64,000 nucleotides of DNA, taken from positions 1,674,001 to 1,738,000 of the forward strand of contig OY730170.1 of assembly GCA_963422465.1 (NCBI GenBank), given 5' to 3'. Position 1 is the first letter of the stretch; the number at the start of each line of letters is the position of its first letter. Source of the DNA: Lichina pygmaea. Taxonomy: Eukaryota; Ascomycota; Lichinomycetes; Lichinales; Lichinaceae. The position numbers and the translations under genes are program-made. Under the pieces are notes generated by a model that saw only the letters and a list, made by a program, of their open reading frames with translations, did no database searches and was not told the DNA's origin. Positions 34,028 through 44,681 of this stretch are shown piece after piece.

Positions 34028-35456
34028 TCATTGAGCAGGCATCAGCCGGGACAAGGTCCCGTCTAGAGCAGCGCGGGCTTCGCGGACGGCGTCGAGACGG
34101 TCCGTCTCCGTCTCCATCACGGTCGACAGGAGTTGGATGGCGTTGGTGAGCTCCGCCGGCGGAGGCTCAATCGACGTCGGCGTCGGCTTTGCCTTCGCCG
34201 TCGGCTGGCCAGCTTGACCCTGGCCCTCTTCTTTCTGATCCTGCTTCTGCCTTTCACGCTGCCGGTCCTGCTCCTCCCGGACCTTCGCTTCTTGCGCCTG
34301 CTGGTGCCGGTTCACAAAGTCGTCGGCGCGTCTCAGCATCTCCCGCGCGCTGCCGAGCTCGGACCAGAACGTCTCGATCTCGGCCGGGTACATGGTGTCG
34401 GCCAGGTCGGCCTCCCACTCCTCCGGCGTGTCGGCGACGATGCGCAGCCACTTCTCCATGTGCGCCCATCGCTCTTGCTCGAGGCCGGGGAAGTGCACCA
34501 GGAGCCGGCCCTTCTCGCCCTCGTACCCGTGCGAGAACTCGTACGTGTTGTACCAGATGCGCGGCTGGAACAGGACGTTGTGCCGAAAGTCCGTCTCGTT
34601 GAAGAGCATCGCCATGGCCTGTTGGTCCGCCGACCGGCCCAGGTCGATCTCCGGTCGGAAGAGGGGGAAGCCGGTCGTCTTGGTCAACATCCGGGCCGAC
34701 CACTCGTGAACGCGAAGGAAGAAGACGCCCGTGTTCAGCCCGGAAGCATCCTTCGTGCCGATGAAGTGGATGTGGTCGTAGCTTCCGTCGTCGGGGGGGA
34801 GAAACATCTCGACGGCAAGCCTGGAGTTGAGGATGATCGTGTCGGCATCAAACCACCTATCGTCGTCATGTCAGATCGCGAACTCTTCTGCGGGCACAGC
34901 CTCCCCGCCACGGCCTACCATATCCACTGCGCTCGCTCTTCGACAGGCTTGCTCAGTTCCTGGACGAGGATCGACAGCAGGTACGTCGGCTTGTTCCAGA
35001 AGCCGCGGGCGATGTCGTTGCGCAGGACATGGACCGGGTATCCTTGCCGTTTGGCGTGGCGCAGGTGAGACTCGACGGCGCCCTCGTAGTTCTCGTTCCG
35101 CTCCCCGTACAGGATCGAGACCTTGGTGATGTTCGACACCGCGGCTTTCTCGACATGTCGGAACGGTCTGAGATTGTCGAGGCTCGGTGCCGTAGGGATG
35201 GCCGGGAAATGGAATCGCGACAGAATCCAGCCAGCGACGGCCAGCAGGGTGATGGCCCCGAGCAGGTTCCGGAGCGTAGCTGGCTGGTGGGCGCTCGATC
35301 ATCAGCATGACGTCTGGGGGTTCGCGGCACCTTTACCACGGGCTCGACACGGACCGACGTACTGCCGCAATGTCAGTCCATCGACTCGAACATCAGCTCT
35401 GCCGTACAACCACGGACGCACCCTTACTGAGCATTATCGCAGCGGACATCTAGCAT
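34028..35456 (-). CDS. GT34-family (Gma12/Mnn10-type) Golgi glycosyltransferase
   Basis: My model has exons 35456-35428, 35361-35337, 35283-34919 and 34856-34028 (415 aa). Intron 3 (34857-34918) is clear. The two 5' introns (35362-35427, 35284-35336) are inferred from phase and branch sites, so the first 18 residues are tentative. A type II signal anchor is present (LLGAITLLAVAGWIL). The catalytic part reads SILYGERNENYEGAVESHL, HAKRQGYPVHVLRND, NKPTYLLSILVQEL, then the DxD motif in WWFDADTIILN, followed by NTGVFFLRVHEWSARML, DQQAMAMLF and GRLLVHFPG. This is the galactosyl/mannosyltransferase family 34 pattern; it uses a nucleotide sugar and Mn2+ in the Golgi. A Gln/Glu/Lys-rich C-terminal extension of about 100 residues follows. 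Acceptor specificity cannot be told. Confidence 0.88.
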
Positions 35457-36380
35457 GGCTCTGCTGAGCTCTGGTCACCGATCGGCTCCGTGCTGTACCT
35501 GAGCCGCTCGGTCGAGACGAAGTACAGTAGGAACGGCAAGGTCGAGTTGGCAAAATTTGAGGGACGGACATTTCTCATGGTGAGAGAGATGTTGGTCCGC
35601 TGTACTTCCGTACATACAGTACGTACTCCGTACGTAACGTGACAGCCACCGAAACTGGCTCTGATTGGTGAGCCGAAGCCGTTAGGTATCGTATGGTACG
35701 AGGGTAATAGTAAGCCGCGGGTAAGATCCATATTGTCTCTATTGCGTATGTACGCCTGTGGAGATAGGGGTAGAAAGTCACTTCATAGGTATCCGTACGT
35801 ATGTACTACGTACGCACGGGTAAAGTACCTTTAGTGCGCGTAGATACTGGCAAGATACACATATCATGACTTATGATAGCCCCGGCTTTGAAAGCCAAGT
35901 CCTCAGAAATGCTGAGAAGTGACGAGAGTAGTACAGTAGCTGAAGCGGTGGCGCAGCGGTGCAACGGCGCAGGCGGCGCAGCCGTGGCACTGCCTGGAAG
36001 CGACGGGCCACAGATTCGTCAAGCGTCGCCAAAAGAAAGAAAGGAAAGACGGTGGATCTGTACTTCCGTAGATTTGAGTACAGTACTTACGTACGTATCG
36101 TACGGTACACAACTTCTGCGCAAAGCAACACTCTTGCTACCTAGTCATATGCAGTCTCCTACGCTGTTGCTGAGAACAAGCTCCGCATGGGCTTGAACGG
36201 CTCCTTCCACCTTTCTCCCTTTCAAAGCATGCAGCTATAGAGTGACAGCGGTGCCCGCTCGAGTCGAGCAATGCCCCAAGCTAGGTATAGCTCTGTGACC
36301 AGCAGTTCCTGCCTCAAGGAACGCCTTGGTCCGACCCCGTCTCCCTGGTGTTTCCCATGCTGCTACGTACGGTAACGTAC
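35457..36380. other. Intergenic, GTAC/TACG-rich
   Basis: Promoter side of the GT34 gene and 3' flank of the RRM-like gene. Palindromic GTAC words cluster at 35605-35640, 35790-35830 and 36080-36105. No gene. Confidence 0.5.
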
Positions 36381-38345
36381 TCAGCTGCGACAGTTCCGAC
36401 AGAGGCATCCCCGGGATTTCTCGGCGGGCCGATCGCAGGGATCGCAGAGGAAGCCCACAGGGTTTGTCACGAAGCCGGCGACCGCACCCCGCCTGAAGCT
36501 CTGGAGCGCCGTGTGGGCATCCTTGATGCTAGCAAACTCCAGGATGGCGGAGTGTCCGACCAGCTCCCGGATGTGGCGCTTCTGATCCTTGACCAGGGCG
36601 ACGTTGACGAGGATCATCCCTAGCGAGGACCTCAACCGCGCGACGAGGTCCTCGCGCTTCGTCGTCATCGGGATGCGTCCGAGCCGGAGCACGCGCGTGG
36701 CGTTCTTTTGGACCACCGCCTGGAAGACGCCGCGCTGGATGGGGAGGACGGCCTCGGTCTCGTCGCCACCGTACCACTCGGCATCGACCTGCAAGCGTCG
36801 GTATCCCTGCGCGTCGTTCTCCCGCACCATCTGTACGTGCTCGATGAAGGTGAAGGCCTCTTCGGGCAGGAGGAAGACGATCAACGCTGTACGCTCCGCC
36901 GGGTGGAACTGCATCTCTTGCAGCACGCCCCCGAACACCCTCGTCACCACCGCCGCCGGGTTGAAGGCGACCAGATTGTGCAGCCTGATGCACACCGCCC
37001 TCCCTCGGGTCGAGCACAGCAGCTTTGTCCGTTCGAACTGCTCGACGCTCGTCTCGCTCGGCGTCGAGGGCTGATCCAGGAAGATGTCAGCCAACGGCGC
37101 AAGCCGTGGACCGGGGTCGAGCCCCGGGGTATCCGATCGGACGCTCGATGCGGAAATGGATCTTGGATCCGGGGCCTGAGCCTTGCGGACGCTCGTCGTT
37201 AGAGCGCCGAGCCTTGCCGTCGACTTCGACCTGCCAGGGGCGAAGGAACGCCCGCCAGCGGAAGCCTGGTCCTTGGGCCCTCGCCGTCCCGCTACGCTCG
37301 TCTCGCCGAAGCCCTCAAAGTCGCTGACTGGCACGAACAGATCGTCGCTCGCGACACTCGCGGCCGGGGCTCGCTGCGACGGCGCCGACCATGCCGTGAT
37401 CTCGTCGGCGGTGACTCTCCGCAGGTATATCTCCGGCATGTCGTCGTACTCGAACTCGTCGAGCCCGCTGCCGTCGCAGCCAGCCAAGAAGGCCTTCATC
37501 GGAGCCTGTTTCCTCGCGATGTGTTCCTCCTTCTCGCGCGGGCTCATGGCGTCCCACGTTCGTTTCTCCTGCGTCGCCCGGACCATCTCGTCGTCCCGCA
37601 GCTTGATGAGCGATCGGCGCTCCTCGACGAGGTGCTTCTTCATCGCGCCGAGATCTTCTCCGACGTAGTTGCCGAAGCGATCCTGGTACTGGGCCCGAAC
37701 GTCTCCCTTCCGCTCCAGCGTCTTCAGCACCCGGTCGCCAATCATGACCGTGATGCTGGGCGCAGCGGTACTGTGGGCCATGATCCTCTGGTTTCTCTGG
37801 TCGAAGGCCGAGCGAGGCGCCGCCCGCTCCTCGAGGATGTTCTGGATGGGCCTGAACTTGGCCCGGATCTCGGGGTCCACGTCGATGTCCGGATTCTCCA
37901 TCCTGTCGTCCAGCGGCGACAGACTTTCCCGCGTGATGTACGGGGTGGCCTCGCGAGCGGAAGAGCTAGCTCGAGACGTCGATGGACCGCCAGTGAAAGG
38001 CGCCTGGTAGCTCCAAGTGGCGCTCCCTGCAGCGCTACCGGACACACTTCTCTGCTCGTGCCAACGCCGGTCAAACCTCCGAGTGCCATCCGCGACGTCA
38101 ACGGTCGTCCACGTGCCGCTGACTTCAGCGTCTTGCTTTTCCTCCATGAAGGTGTAGGGATCCTCTGGCGCCAGCACGCCTTCTGGGTCGTACGGATCTA
38201 CCTTTGGCTTTCTTTTGGCCAAACCAGGGGCGAAGCTGCGAGCCGGAGGATTCTTGCCACCGCGCCTGCCCATCGAGCCTGATCCCCGTCGAGACCAGCC
38301 AGACGAGCGGTCTCCCCTGCCGTGCCTCTCCGCCGGAGGAGCCAT
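36381..38345 (-). CDS. Uncharacterised RRM-like protein with C-terminal Cys cluster
   Basis: A single-exon frame of 654 aa starts at an ATG preceded by stops. The N-terminal half is Arg/Ser/Gly-rich and charged. A helical segment (HLVEERRSLIKLRDDEMVRATQEKR) follows, then a Ser-rich linker with the repeated word RSFAPG. The C-terminal third has two RRM-like stretches: RAVCIRLHNLVAFNPAAVVTRV...ALIVFLLPEEAFTFIEHVQ and RVLRLGRIPMTTKREDLVARL...SAILEFASIKDAHTALQSF. RNA binding is therefore possible. The last 25 residues contain CDPCDRP and CLCRNC, a possible zinc-binding cluster. I do not recognise the family beyond this and do not assign a function. Confidence 0.75.
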   Translation of the reverse strand: MAPPAERHGRGDRSSGWSRRGSGSMGRRGGKNPPARSFAPGLAKRKPKVDPYDPEGVLAPEDPYTFMEEKQDAEVSGTWTTVDVADGTRRFDRRWHEQRSVSGSAAGSATWSYQAPFTGGPSTSRASSSAREATPYITRESLSPLDDRMENPDIDVDPEIRAKFRPIQNILEERAAPRSAFDQRNQRIMAHSTAAPSITVMIGDRVLKTLERKGDVRAQYQDRFGNYVGEDLGAMKKHLVEERRSLIKLRDDEMVRATQEKRTWDAMSPREKEEHIARKQAPMKAFLAGCDGSGLDEFEYDDMPEIYLRRVTADEITAWSAPSQRAPAASVASDDLFVPVSDFEGFGETSVAGRRGPKDQASAGGRSFAPGRSKSTARLGALTTSVRKAQAPDPRSISASSVRSDTPGLDPGPRLAPLADIFLDQPSTPSETSVEQFERTKLLCSTRGRAVCIRLHNLVAFNPAAVVTRVFGGVLQEMQFHPAERTALIVFLLPEEAFTFIEHVQMVRENDAQGYRRLQVDAEWYGGDETEAVLPIQRGVFQAVVQKNATRVLRLGRIPMTTKREDLVARLRSSLGMILVNVALVKDQKRHIRELVGHSAILEFASIKDAHTALQSFRRGAVAGFVTNPVGFLCDPCDRPAEKSRGCLCRNCRS

Positions 38346-39304
38346 CCCTGTATGGCGTTAGGGCGAAGGGAGCACGTCTCTCCGTCACTTCAGTCTCAGA
38401 GGCCTTGGGGCTTGGCTATGTTCTGCATAGAAGGCTCGGACGATACACCACAACTCTTTTCAGTCTGCAAAGCAGCGTCGAGGGGGATTTCTTCGAACGT
38501 GGTACGGCAGGGGATGATCTACCGGTCAGTACTGTAACCTAGTCTTGCTTCTCGGACAAGTCAGTCGAACGTCAATCTCCATCACGACTTTCAAACCCCT
38601 GCACATACCGTTGCGTCGGGCTTGTACGGAGATTCCTTCACACGCGCTGTGAGCTCATAGGTTCGGTGGCATTCGATCTCTCTCTCTCGGGGTCAAAGTA
38701 TCGGCCGGCCTATGAAAGTGAGGTCCAGCAGGCTTGGCAACCCTACAAAGCTCTTCCTCGAGGAAATAATCAGCATGGCTTCCAACCCTGCATCTCCGTA
38801 TGAAACATGGATATGACAGCACGAACCCAACGACCTTGAGTGACAACCGAGAATCGACCCGCCGCTCCCGGGCCACTCTGTATCGACGACGACACCAAGA
38901 CGCTGGAGTGAGGCTTGGCAGACCTCCTAGGTAATCAACGGCGTCGTCAACAGACCCCACGAAGATGGGTTGAATTCAGGTTCGATCCACAGCGTCAAAT
39001 TTGCCGGAGGAAGAGGGCATCCGATCCGGTGTGGAAAAAATGACCAAATCGTACCGTAACTTAATTGCCCCTGATCGAAATAGTACGGAGACGGTCGGTC
39101 CGTGTGAGAATCTGTTGCCGGCCTGTGTCCTCACACGCACTTCACTACTCGTAGGCTGATGAGATGGAAGCTGTCAGCGCAAGACGCCGGGGTGTGGGAA
39201 AATCCTAAGCCTGTGATGTCTGCACGGGGCGGACGCCTGATTGGGATTGGAAATCGCCGCCTGATGGGCTTGAGGCTGTCTGTCCCCGCCGGCTTTGGCT
39301 ACAG

Positions 39305-39347
<43 letters not shown>

Positions 39348-39628
39348 TGTCGCTACTACTGTATCAAAATGACATCAAAGCTGTCTATGGCGGCCCTCGG
39401 AAAGAACTTCACCAGTACCCTTTGGAGTGACAGGGTTGGCAAAGTGTGTCACGGTTGATGATACCACGGTAGAGATATAGAGACTGGAAAGAGAGGTCGA
39501 GAGACCGCGTTGATTTGGAGCTACCAGAGCCCGACTATCTTCATGCTTCCTTCGCCATATCCTGTATGGCCCGTCTGCACGGCCGCATTCGAATCCGAGT
39601 CCTGTCCAGTCTGGTCCCCCTGATGACG
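38346..39628. other. Intergenic region with CTG microsatellite
   Basis: Promoter side of the RRM-like gene. A (CTG)n run lies at 39307-39350. 38640-39060 shows nothing recognisable; a B-box-like GGTTCGATCC at about 38981 has no matching tRNA fold around it. Confidence 0.5.
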
Positions 39629-39683
39629 TCACTTCCCTCTGCGGGGCGCACGCAACGGCGGAGGAGGCGTCGAAGACGATGAC

Positions 39684-39718
<35 letters not shown>

Positions 39719-41064
39719 AGGAGGTGGAGTGGCGGCTTGGAAGTTCCGCTTCGAGGTGCCGCCAGGCCGTTTCTCCATGGTCCGGCGCCTTTTCTTGGAA
39801 GCCCGGACCGGCTGCTTCCCTTTGTGGTGGCCTGCCACATTCACCTTTTTTCGGACCGTCGGAGACACGACCTGCAGAGACGCGGTGGTGAGCATGCTTT
39901 CAAGGGAGCTACGTACGACTAGGCGCCCATGGAACGCATCGCGGCCGCCATCAACGCACCTGGTCCAGCTGTGCCCCGAACTTGGCTCGCAAATTCCGCA
40001 ATCTGCCCTGCAGCGAGCCCTCCCGGTAGCTGTGTCCAGTGACGTCTGCGACACGCTCGACAATCTCGGCCCAGGGGGCGCGGCGACGGTGTAGCTCGAT
40101 CATGAGCCTGTCCTTTCGGTCGATTGCTTCCGCCGTGCTCGGGATTTTCGCACCGACGGCGTTTTTGGTAGGAGGGGTGAGCTTCAGACGGATACGCGGA
40201 AGGGGGGCTTCTCCATCATCACCAGCGTCGTTTGCTTCGTCCTCCTCCATCTCGCTGGCTTTGCGCTTCCTGGACTTCGCGGTGCCAGGGGCTCCTCCCG
40301 CGACGGTGTTGCCATGCTTGGCGGCAACAACTCGGCCCAGCTTTGGGCCCGAGGAAACGGCTTTGCCGTCCGTGTTGATGGGCGGCCGACTACCTCCTGC
40401 CTCGGCGCCCATCGTGATCTTCGGCGAGACCGAGGTTCCAGCGCCGCGTTCTCCGGTCTGTCCCGGTTCCTCTGCGGTTGTCATGTCAGTCAACATATAG
40501 ATTCACGTGCTTCAAATGTACCAACCCCGCAGCTTGACGCTGTTCACGGCTACCCATACCGGGCTGCCGCGGGACCGGACCGGAGCGGCTGCAGCGCCAT
40601 TCCCAGTATCGCCGGTGACGGCGGAAGCCTGTGAAAGGCTGCCGTTGGAGGCGTCACGGCCAGCCGTCTCGTCTGGCGTTGCCGGGGCGGAACCGGCGAC
40701 GGATGGCCCTCCTTGGGGCTCAAGGGCCTTTGATTTTCGCGAGCAGTTACCGCAGTCAGCCATCGGTATCATAGACCTGATCGCGAATCGGTCGTGGGAT
40801 GTTTCGAGCAAGCCGATGGCTAGGAAGAGCCGGCTTCAGGTTTTCGTGACTCACCTCCAGTGTCTTGTTTGCCACCTGTGCCTCTTCGCTCGGGTGCTTG
40901 CGCTCCTTCACGTACAGCTTGATGGAGATCCTTCTAGTCTCCTTGTGGCGAGTGGTGGTCTTGGCCTTGCCCTTGCCATTGGGCTTGCTCTTGCGCTTTG
41001 CGCTGCTCTTCGTCACTCGGCCTTTCTTGACCTTTCCGGTCTTCTCGGTTCTGGCACGTGCCAT
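39629..41064 (-). CDS. Basic nuclear protein with Myb-like helix segment, uncharacterised
   Basis: My model has exons 41064-40916, 40776-40526, 40471-39960 and 39871-39629 (384 aa). The introns are 40777-40915 (GTACGT), 40472-40525 (GTTGGT, TTGACTGAC branch) and 39872-39959 (GTGCGT...CTGCAG). The N-terminus is strongly basic (MARARTEKTGKVKKGRVTK), resembling a chromatin or nuclear-localisation tail. The middle has a CGNC motif and Ala/Ser-rich linker. At about 240-300 a helical segment (RKDRLMIELHRRRAPWAEIVE...GHSYREGSLQGRLRNLRAKF) has the Trp/Leu spacing of fungal Myb/SANT-like domains. The C-terminus is Lys/Arg-rich, then poly-Ser. DNA binding is inferred. The first intron could be wrong: unspliced, exon 1 makes a separate 102-aa frame. 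Confidence 0.65.
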
Positions 41065-42962
41065 GGTTGAGACGAAGACGGAGAGGATCTAAGGTATGAT
41101 AGAATGGAGAAGGGGAGAGAAAGAGAGTGCCGTCTAGAATCCTTCCTCGAACTTGATGATGGACCAGAAGCGGGTTGGAAAGCTGTAAAGTAACACGTCG
41201 ACTGTTGACAACACCTGGAAACTAAACAGATATTTGTGCAGAGGGCAGAGTGTTGCGGTGATAACGACGTGGCTGGGTGACTCCCAAGTCGATATTCCAC
41301 TAGAAGTGTCCTGGGAAGCTGTCAAGTAACACGTCGACTGTTGACAACAGCGGGGGGCTAGATGGGTATCTGCCCGGTGTTCTTTGATAACGACTAAGCG
41401 GTTGACTCCTGAATCTAGCATAAAGACCAAATTCTTGGCTGGAATATCTTTATTAATGTCCACTCGACGATGCATGTGACTGCCGTTAGCTGGAGCCAAC
41501 AGTGCCAATGAGCGGCACCTTCTCGAGACCGCAAGGCACCACGGTGACCACGCATTGAAAAGGTCATGGCGAGCCTCGATTCCAGAGTGGATATCTCTGG
41601 CAAAGAGACGTGCAAAGCAGCAAGACTTCAATATCCTTGAAGCGCTTCCTTTGCAAAGGCCAGTGCACGACGTCCGCAGCTTCTCCTATTGATGCATACA
41701 TGCTGCAAGGGTTGCAGAGTTTTCCATACGATTGACTTCTTCTGGTAGGGGGTGCTGGATGCGCTCAACCAGGTGGGGGTTCCATCAGAGGTTGATGGGC
41801 CAGGAAGTACGATCCATCAGGCTGGATGATTGGGCCTTGAACATATGAGAGACGCTTCCCAGGCGACCTCAGTCCAGCGTCCGCTGTAAGGACCGTACAG
41901 ACGACACTGTACGTACCACCCACTGCGTGCAAGCAAACCATCTCACAACAGCACATGTGTTGGGCCTCCTGAATCCAATCGGAAGTCGGTCGTCGCAACC
42001 CCAGCAACGTGAAGCACAGAAAGCAAACATCCACTGCGCAGTCGACACAGCTCCAATCTCTGTGCGACGACCACCGTACCTTGGTCCAGATTCGAAAACA
42101 GCCAAGTCTCAACTTGAGCAAGGCAAGTTCTGATGGCGCGTGAGGCAAACCTGGAGGACTTGATCTGGAATCCATTGCAGGCCCGCATAGATGCAAACTC
42201 GTCCAAGCGTGCTTGGGCCACCGACACAAACCGGCGCGCTCGATGGTGCTTACGCTCTCCTGCCGGCGGCTATACATACAGTACGTACGTACGTCTGGCA
42301 GGGCGTTGATGCAGATCAAGAGCGCTTGATCCTCAGCGGATATCGTCTGGCTGGACCTGGATGGTACCATGGCATCGCGTCTGTTGGCTCTTTGACCTGG
42401 TCCATATGCAAGGAGTGCAACAGGAAGCGGCTCTGCCGGAGGTTTTTTGCTCACGCTGACATTGGACGTTTGATCTTAGCGCAACTGAAGTCGCCGGCTT
42501 GGGCCGCCCCCACTTGTCTGTACGAGGTTAGACGGCCGGGCACGGCCACGCAGCCTGGTCGATGTTACCAGATGATACATTCGTGCGAACGTACCAGACC
42601 CAGCGAAGCCGTGAGCAGTGGAGACGCAAGGCCGAGCCGACAAAGCCACAGCCTCTCCAGGATGTGGCAGGTCTGCCGCATTCGCTGACCGCCCCCCGGT
42701 TTGCCTGCTCTTCTCTGCCGGGCAATGCGTCGGACGAATCCAGAGTGGCAGGGGAGCGGCCCGATGTGAGGCGTCCTTCAGGGTCGTACGTCGGCGTCGG
42801 TGGCCGCACGTTTGTCTCTTGCTCTCGTCTTTTCGAGCATAAAAACGCAGGCGCCTCGCCGGTGCTTTGATCCCGAGAGCCCACAGTCCCCAAGACCAGA
42901 GCGTCCGGCACAGTCATCTTCGTCGCAGCCGTCGATTCGAGCGTTCCGACGGTCGCAGAGCG
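41065..42962. other. Intergenic region with a diverged tandem duplication
   Basis: Divergent promoter region between the Myb-like gene and the His/Asp-rich gene. Two diverged copies of a unit of about 130 bp occupy 41181-41410. GTACGTACGT occurs near 42280-42295. The overlapping open frames have no recognisable domains. Confidence 0.5.
41181..41410. repeat. Diverged tandem duplication (about 130-bp unit)
   Basis: The 30-base stretch starting AGCTGTAAAGTAACACGTCG at 41181 returns nearly unchanged at 41317, and both are followed by GATAACGAC (41260 and 41386) and a GTGACTCC/TTGACTCC word. The middles have drifted. Each copy begins with a core containing GTCGAC and GTTGAC. Confidence 0.7.
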
Positions 42963-44681
42963 ATGCCTGCTCCGATCCTAGGGCCGACGTTGGGCGCCTA
43001 CCCAGTCTTTCCCGCGGCGCACGCGCCGCCTTACCAGGCCATGCGTCCGCCGCCTCGGATGGACGACATTGAGATCGGAACGACGTATCGGACCATCCGT
43101 CTCCTCTCGCACACGCTGTCCAAATACCTGCCTGGGCTCTGGGATGACATTCGCGACGGCGTCGTCGGGAGGATCACCCGGCGTGGCTACGTCTTCGTCG
43201 ACACGGAGAGCCTCCCGGACCTGAGGAGCCATGAGATCCAGGAGGGTCTGGCGCAGCTGTTCAAGCACTTGGAGGAGCTCGAGCGCACGGATGGACACTC
43301 GTCCGTCCTGCTGCACTGGCTCGAGGCCGAGTACCAGCGGTCGCGCCAAAAGAGCGCACTGCGCCACGGTCACGCCGGGCTGGACTCGCTCACGAGATCG
43401 TTCGCGGGCCTGGCCAAGGCCATGGACCAGAGGCGGCTGGGGAGCCACCGCAAGCTCTTCCAGATCATGGCCAACTTCCTGATCAAGAACAGCAAGGAGG
43501 TGTCCCGGCTCGCGACGGTCGGCGAGTTCATGCGTCTCATCTACTCGCTGGACCGCATGGGCCACGACATGAACGAGGCGCTGTCGGCGATCGTGTCGGC
43601 GCTCGGCAACGGCGGCCGTCGTCGGCTCCGGCACCACGACGAGTACTCGTCCGACTCGTCGTACTCGCAGCTGAGCTCCGACACGCGGCGCGTCTTGAGG
43701 AAGCTGCTTGATCCGCGGCGCAGCCACGACGGCGGCCGTCGGTCGGAGGACCGCCACGTCGTCCCCTTTCGGCACGCCGCGCCCCGCGACGCGGTCCGCG
43801 ACGCGGTCCGCCTCGGGGCCGCCGTGCCGGGCCGGAACCGAATCGGCGTCGTGCCGCGCCACCAGGTGAGGGCGCTGAAGCGCCAGCTGGGCCCCAACGT
43901 GCGCTTCCAGAGCTGGGCCCCCAACGACCATGTCTTCTACCGCGTCGTCGACGGTGCCGTCGGCCACCACCACCACCATCATCATCACCATCCCGGTCGC
44001 GCTCAGGTCCGTCCGCGCAGACAGCTGCGCATCGCCGACCGCGGCATGGGCCCCCGGACCGCGTCCGGAACGTGGTTCGCGCCGGGCGCGGCGGACATGA
44101 CGCTTGCGGACGAGGACGACGACGGGTGTCTGTACGACGATGGCGATTCGTCGTCGTCCTACTTCGGCAGCTTGCTCGATTACGACGATTACGACGATTA
44201 CGACGACGACGACGACGATGACGACGACGACGACTACTACGGCGACGGCGCCGACTTCGACTGCGAGTACAACTACACGCACCGGCCGGTCGTCGGCGGC
44301 GGCATCGGGGACGGTCTCGGTCTGGGCGTCGGTCACGGTCGCGGTCACGGGCTCGATCATGCTTTCGGTCATCGTCATCATCATCATCATCATCATCCCG
44401 ATCTACCGCACCACGAACACGCCGACATGCGACCTCGGGTGCTCCCGCGGCGCGTGTCGTTCGGCTCGCTCGAGGACGCCTACCGACGTCTCGGCCTCGG
44501 GGATGCGGCGGACTACGACGTCGGCTCGGACGTGCTCGACGACGGCGTCGCGGACGACAATGTGCTCTTCGGCGACGATCGCCACCGCCACCTGCATCAC
44601 CACGTCCGTCAGCCGGCCTTCCTGCGGCCCGGGTTCAGGCCGCGCAGCCGCTCGTGGGCGTATTACTCCATGGCGCCTTAG
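42963..44681 (+). CDS. His- and Asp-rich orphan protein
   Basis: A single-exon frame of 572 aa from the ATG at 42963; the frame opens earlier without an ATG. The N-terminal 220 residues look folded and helical: TTYRTIRLLSHTLSKYLPG, HEIQEGLAQLFKHLEELER, FQIMANFLIKNSKEVSRLA, FMRLIYSLDRMGHDMNEAL. The rest is low complexity: a run of nine His near residue 340, an Asp/Tyr stretch (YDDYDDYDDDDDD) near 410-430, a GHGRGHG segment, a second run of seven His, and a C-terminus of Arg-rich short motifs. The two His runs and the Asp run could bind metal, but that is inference. I recognise no known family. Codon use in the helical part is strongly GC3-rich, like the neighbouring real genes. Confidence 0.75.
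   Translation: MPAPILGPTLGAYPVFPAAHAPPYQAMRPPPRMDDIEIGTTYRTIRLLSHTLSKYLPGLWDDIRDGVVGRITRRGYVFVDTESLPDLRSHEIQEGLAQLFKHLEELERTDGHSSVLLHWLEAEYQRSRQKSALRHGHAGLDSLTRSFAGLAKAMDQRRLGSHRKLFQIMANFLIKNSKEVSRLATVGEFMRLIYSLDRMGHDMNEALSAIVSALGNGGRRRLRHHDEYSSDSSYSQLSSDTRRVLRKLLDPRRSHDGGRRSEDRHVVPFRHAAPRDAVRDAVRLGAAVPGRNRIGVVPRHQVRALKRQLGPNVRFQSWAPNDHVFYRVVDGAVGHHHHHHHHHPGRAQVRPRRQLRIADRGMGPRTASGTWFAPGAADMTLADEDDDGCLYDDGDSSSSYFGSLLDYDDYDDYDDDDDDDDDDDYYGDGADFDCEYNYTHRPVVGGGIGDGLGLGVGHGRGHGLDHAFGHRHHHHHHHPDLPHHEHADMRPRVLPRRVSFGSLEDAYRRLGLGDAADYDVGSDVLDDGVADDNVLFGDDRHRHLHHHVRQPAFLRPGFRPRSRSWAYYSMAP

Noticed and set aside
38930-38995. B-box-like GGTTCGATCC suggesting a tRNA
   Set aside because: No acceptor stem, anticodon arm or matching A box could be paired around it.
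41134-41631. 165-codon minus-strand frame across the tandem duplication
   Set aside because: The two repeat copies fall in different frames, so the frame is not preserved by the duplication; no domain is seen.
42978-44396. 472-codon minus-strand frame opposite the His/Asp-rich gene
   Set aside because: It is the Val/Arg-rich antisense shadow typical of GC3-rich coding DNA.
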